A DNA stretch of 64,000 bases, from positions 248,001 to 312,000 of the forward strand of contig FJUW01000022.1 of NCBI GenBank assembly GCA_900074885.1. Reading direction: 5' to 3'. The notes beneath the pieces are model-generated. The model saw nothing but the letters and a program-made list of their open reading frames with translations, searched no databases and had not been told where the DNA came from. This document shows, in pieces, positions 60,831 through 64,000 of the stretch. Position 1 is the first letter of the stretch; the number at the start of each line of letters is the position of its first letter. The position numbers and the translations under genes are program-made. This DNA is from Rhynchosporium graminicola. Its lineage: Eukaryota > Ascomycota > Leotiomycetes > Helotiales > Ploettnerulaceae.

Positions 60831-61510
60831 TCTGCGGTGTATGAAAAGAGTGTCACTGGCAATATACACGGCAATCTAAGAGAATGAGTCGCAGCAGGTT
60901 TTACATGCGAAAGGAAAAGAAGTTCCACTCTGTCTAGCTGTATCAAGCTCAGACGGGGAAGCTCGGTTTGAAGTCAACATTGGCGGGTGAGTTCTTATCC
61001 CGTCGGTTTTTCCCCACGGCATTTGGCCGCTCGTCGGAATTTGGCCCGGAAAGTGGAGAATACTGAAAGCAGGGGTCTCAGCCTTTCTGGGACGGAAGGG
61101 CTTCAAATTTATCTGATTGAACTTTATATTTCAATTTGCGGAACATCACCCGAGACGAGTCTTGGATGGCTACCAGAATACACCTACAAACCTATCTCCT
61201 GCACAGAGTAGTTTTTGGCGGAGCTAGAATTTTGGGTTGTTCCATTAAACTCGTCATTAGTGTACGGGATATCGCGGATGTCTCCGCGATGGGAATAGCC
61301 TCAGAAGTAAATGCAAATACATCTGTAGGTTTAATTTGGTCCTTGACATGTACTGCGATTTGCGCACGTTGTTCAGCTCCGATGGTCATGTTTCTGAAAA
61401 CTTTGGAAAGTATCGTATTAATGTGGTTGGTGAGTTATTACTCAGGCACTCGTGCACTTTTGGATTCTGCATCAAATATCCTGTATACCTGGATATCAAG
61501 ATGATATAGT
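60831..61510. promoter_or_regulatory. CoA-transferase upstream region
   Basis: 680 bp of normal base composition before the second AT-rich block. Short ORFs on both strands lack domains. Promoter function is assumed from position. Confidence 0.4.
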
Positions 61511-61599
61511 TATCCCTTCATGTGGCATTTCGGCTGCACCTTTTAGCGCCTTGGCAAGCTAAAGCGCCACTAAAAATCAAGGTAATTGAAGTACTATTT

Positions 61600-62883
61600 A
61601 TAACGCTTCCACTCTATACTATGATATCGATCAAAGTAATTACTATCTTTATAAAGTGATACCTTATAGACTTTATAACTAAAGTTTGAGGTTTTTCGAT
61701 AGCCAGAACCTCTTGTATTTAGTACTATATTGACCGAAAGTTCCCCTAAAACCCTTCTCTTTATAGCCCTAGATATACTCTATTTTGTATATACTCGATA
61801 GTCTCTCCTAGACTCTATTCGTTCTAGAAAGTGCTTTCCTTAAAGATCTGCCTCTTGAACTATAGAAATTAAAGACCTTTTGCGCTTTTAACGGCCCTGA
61901 GTTACGATCTCAAAACATTTCTAAATGATTTGCGTTCTGAAGAGTATTTGATCAGTCTACTTCTCTTTTACTAGTACTAAAGAGTGCAAACTGAGCTTAT
62001 AAGCGTTTATAAGAGCTATATCTTCTATCTATATGACTAGAGATTACTAACTACTTAATATATATAAAGTCTCTAAGGTATTTAGTCTCTTTAGTTAGTT
62101 CCCTCTATTAATAGCGCTTATTTAGTAATTATAGGTATCTTGATATACTGGAATATTAAGCTAGGCGCGTGGAGGGTCTCTAAATAGTACACGTGAGGTT
62201 TTAGCTGAAGAAGAAGTCTCTGATAGCTGTTTGCGTTCCCTTGATACTATACTAGTAGTATTATAGTATATTAATATTAAAAGTATAAGAGTATTGTCTT
62301 TCTAAGCTATTATATTGATTCTGTTGTCTTCTGTAGGCTTATACTATAAAGAACCCTAGGGAATTGAATCCTTCTTTATATCTTCAGCTTTTATTTATGC
62401 GAATTTCTTCAGAATACCACTTTTAGCTATACATATGCCTATAGCTTCCTAGCCTCTCTCTCTTCTATAGTTTAAGAGCTTGATATTTGTGAATAAGTTA
62501 TTAAGGTAGACTATATAGCTTGAACTATAATATAGAAGTCGGCCTATTAAGTGCGCTATAACTACTGAAGAGGTATTAGAACCTAAGGCTTTAGGTTATA
62601 GGACTTTCTATAGGCTTAGCTTACCCTTATTTGGATTACTCTTTTTCGTCCCTTTCCGGTGGTAAACCTAGTTAAGAAAGTAGCCCTGATCTGCTAGTAT
62701 CTAAATCTTAAAACGATAGTTAATTAGCTTTCTAGGTATCTTAAGAGTATCTTTTAACCGGCCCTGAAAGCGTGCTATAGACTTGTCTATAGCTAAGTCT
62801 CTACTAGGAGACTAAAGCTCACGTGAAGTTATCTTGATATAGATATTTAAAGGTTCTAACTAGGTGATAGTTAGTATTATCCT
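61600..62883 (-). pseudogene. piggyBac-like transposase relic
   Basis: On the minus strand, from 62883 leftwards, a decayed DDE transposase of the piggyBac type can be read. RDLAIDKSIARFQGR holds the first motif around the catalytic Asp, followed by the RKLINY and ILADQGYFLN segments. Towards the C-terminus SAINRGNQLRDYI resembles the NxxMGGVD block, and a NAYKL motif follows. There are fewer RIP stops than in the Gypsy elements. The N-terminal part is missing because the Gypsy-3-family LTR begins at 62884; it may continue on the other side of that element. I could not define the TTAA-flanked ends. Confidence 0.7.
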
Positions 62884-63151
62884 TATAACGACACAAGACT
62901 CAAGGCGGTATATAAGTAAGAATAAACGAGTAGGGAGGCTAAGAGCGATCTTATATAGTCTACTACAAAGGAAATAAAAAGATAAGGAAGGAAGAAGAAG
63001 AGAGATAGAGTATAAAGCACCTTATATATATGCGCTAGTACTAGTCCGATACTATACCGGGTCGGATACTAGTTCTACCGGGATACCTATGAACTTAGGC
63101 CCTATTATCTATCCTTCTTCTCATATAATATTTAGGTGAGCTATCGTTATA
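62884..63151 (-). repeat. 3' LTR of the second Gypsy-3-family element
   Basis: 268 bp, from TATAACGACA to ATCGTTATA, both ends altered by RIP (TG and CA to TA). Confidence 0.9.
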
Positions 63152-63654
63152 TTACCCCCCCCTTAAGAAGAGCTTAACCCTAAGCTCGGAAGGTTATAGT
63201 TTATACTAGAATTAGTCTTTATTATAACTGTTTTCGTTGATATTCGCGTAATAAGCGCTAGTCGCTCTTTAGTAGTAGTAAATTCTTTATTAGGTTCTAA
63301 CTAGTTATATCGCCGTAATAGTACTATATTAGTCGTAGCTTCTAAATCAGGCGGTAAGTAGTATTTATTTTATCTATTTATAGTAGGAGTCGAGTTTAAA
63401 TAGGGCGTAAGGTATATAAAGGAAGGGGTTTATTAATATTAGAGCTTTTCCTTTTTAACTACGATAACTACTTTAACTTATAAGTTTACTCTCCCTAGAT
63501 TATAATATAGCTCCTATAGTAAGTATTATTACTAACTACTATAGTAGTCTACTATAATCTTATATATTAATCGACCTAATTAACTCTTCTCTTAATATAA
63601 GTAAGTTTCTTATCTTAGTTTTAAGGATAGTCCTTAAGTGCAGTATAAGAGTTT

Positions 63655-64000
63655 CATAGATCTATAACGCTAACTCCTATAGTACTTTTACTAGTTCCTA
63701 CTAGTACTCTTTTAGTAGCGTATTATATATATTACCTATGATATATTCGCGCTTTCCTTAAGATAAAGTATAATAATACTCCTATTTTAGAACTCCTATA
63801 CTTATTTAATAAGCCTAACTCTAAGCTTTATAAGTATTATTTAGCGTTAAAGAGTAATTATAAGTATATAAGTTACTTGAACTTAAATGTAGTTATATAT
63901 ATTAACGCGTTATAGTTACTTAACTATATTAATATAGAATATATTATTCTATCCGGTTTACTTCCTAGCAGCGAAGCTAAAGACGTAGAGCTAAATCGGA
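63655..64000 (+). pseudogene. Accessory antisense ORF, second copy, partial
   Basis: Plus-strand reading in line with the Gypsy-3 accessory ORF: SITLTPIVLLL near 63661, then YIRAFLKIKYNN, and SGLLPSSEAKDVELN at the window edge. It runs on past 64000. Besides the expected Gln stops it has one TGA where the other copy has TAA, consistent with a former CGA. Confidence 0.6.

Larger units (their letters stand above)
62884..64000 (-). mobile_element. Second Gypsy-3-family element, truncated by window end
   Basis: The 268-bp LTR (62884-63151) matches the Gypsy-3 LTR in reverse complement. It is followed by the purine tract (nine C on the plus strand) and by sequence matching the Gypsy-3 3' region inverted, so this is a minus-strand element with its 3' LTR at the left. 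About 850 bp of internal sequence is visible. Confidence 0.9.

Overview
This window is nuclear DNA of a filamentous ascomycete (Pezizomycotina). The evidence is short GT-AG introns of about 50-120 bp, the gene set (Prx5/Asp f 3-type peroxiredoxin, GH93 arabinanase, 2EXR protein, LysM protein), and long AT-rich tracts with the signature of repeat-induced point mutation (RIP): CpA and TpG almost absent, TpA in excess, CpG largely kept. A Leotiomycete is my guess, but I cannot fix the genus.

Layout. At 1-5.6 kb are three ordinary genes: a single-pass membrane protein (+), a LysM/transglycosylase-like protein (-) and a mitochondrial Prx5 peroxiredoxin (-). From 5.6 to 48.25 kb is one AT-rich, RIP-mutated transposon block with no intact host gene. 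From 48.6 to 60.8 kb are six ordinary genes: secreted GH93-like exo-arabinanase (+), ariadne-type RBR E3 ligase (+), EXO1 nuclease (-), TMA16 ribosome-biogenesis factor (+, divergent from EXO1), a 2EXR protein (-) and mitochondrial succinyl-CoA:3-oxoacid CoA-transferase (-). A second RIP-mutated block starts near 61.5 kb and runs off the window.

The transposon block can be resolved by its LTRs and 5-bp target-site duplications (TSDs). Gypsy-1 (7011-13852, minus, 182-bp LTRs, TSD CTTAC) is a chromodomain element. A Copia element (14428-30513, minus, 178-bp LTRs, TSD ATATT) is interrupted by Gypsy-2 (15698-22246, minus, 235-bp LTRs, TSD GGTAC) and by two solo LTRs (TSDs ATAGA and TTATA). Gypsy-3 (36321-44512, plus, 268-bp LTRs, TSD AGTTA) is another chromodomain element. 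A second member of the Gypsy-3 family (62884 to the window end, minus) has landed in a piggyBac-like transposase relic. Between the elements lie tandem arrays (10-, 69- and 91-bp periods) built on one short motif, and both edges of the big block carry a 41-bp inverted repeat.

Points most worth a second look: (i) two chromodomain Gypsy families each carry an extra RIP-decayed ORF, antisense to pol and tail-to-tail with it, between the pol stop and the 3' LTR; (ii) two large exact direct repeats are each separated by a single N and are probably unmerged contig overlaps; (iii) a short solo LTR with a foreign-looking U3 is nearly free of RIP inside heavily mutated DNA; (iv) the block edges and the recurring motif, into which two Gypsy elements appear to have inserted. 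There is no sign of a CRISPR array, a prokaryotic system or an intact biosynthetic cluster.
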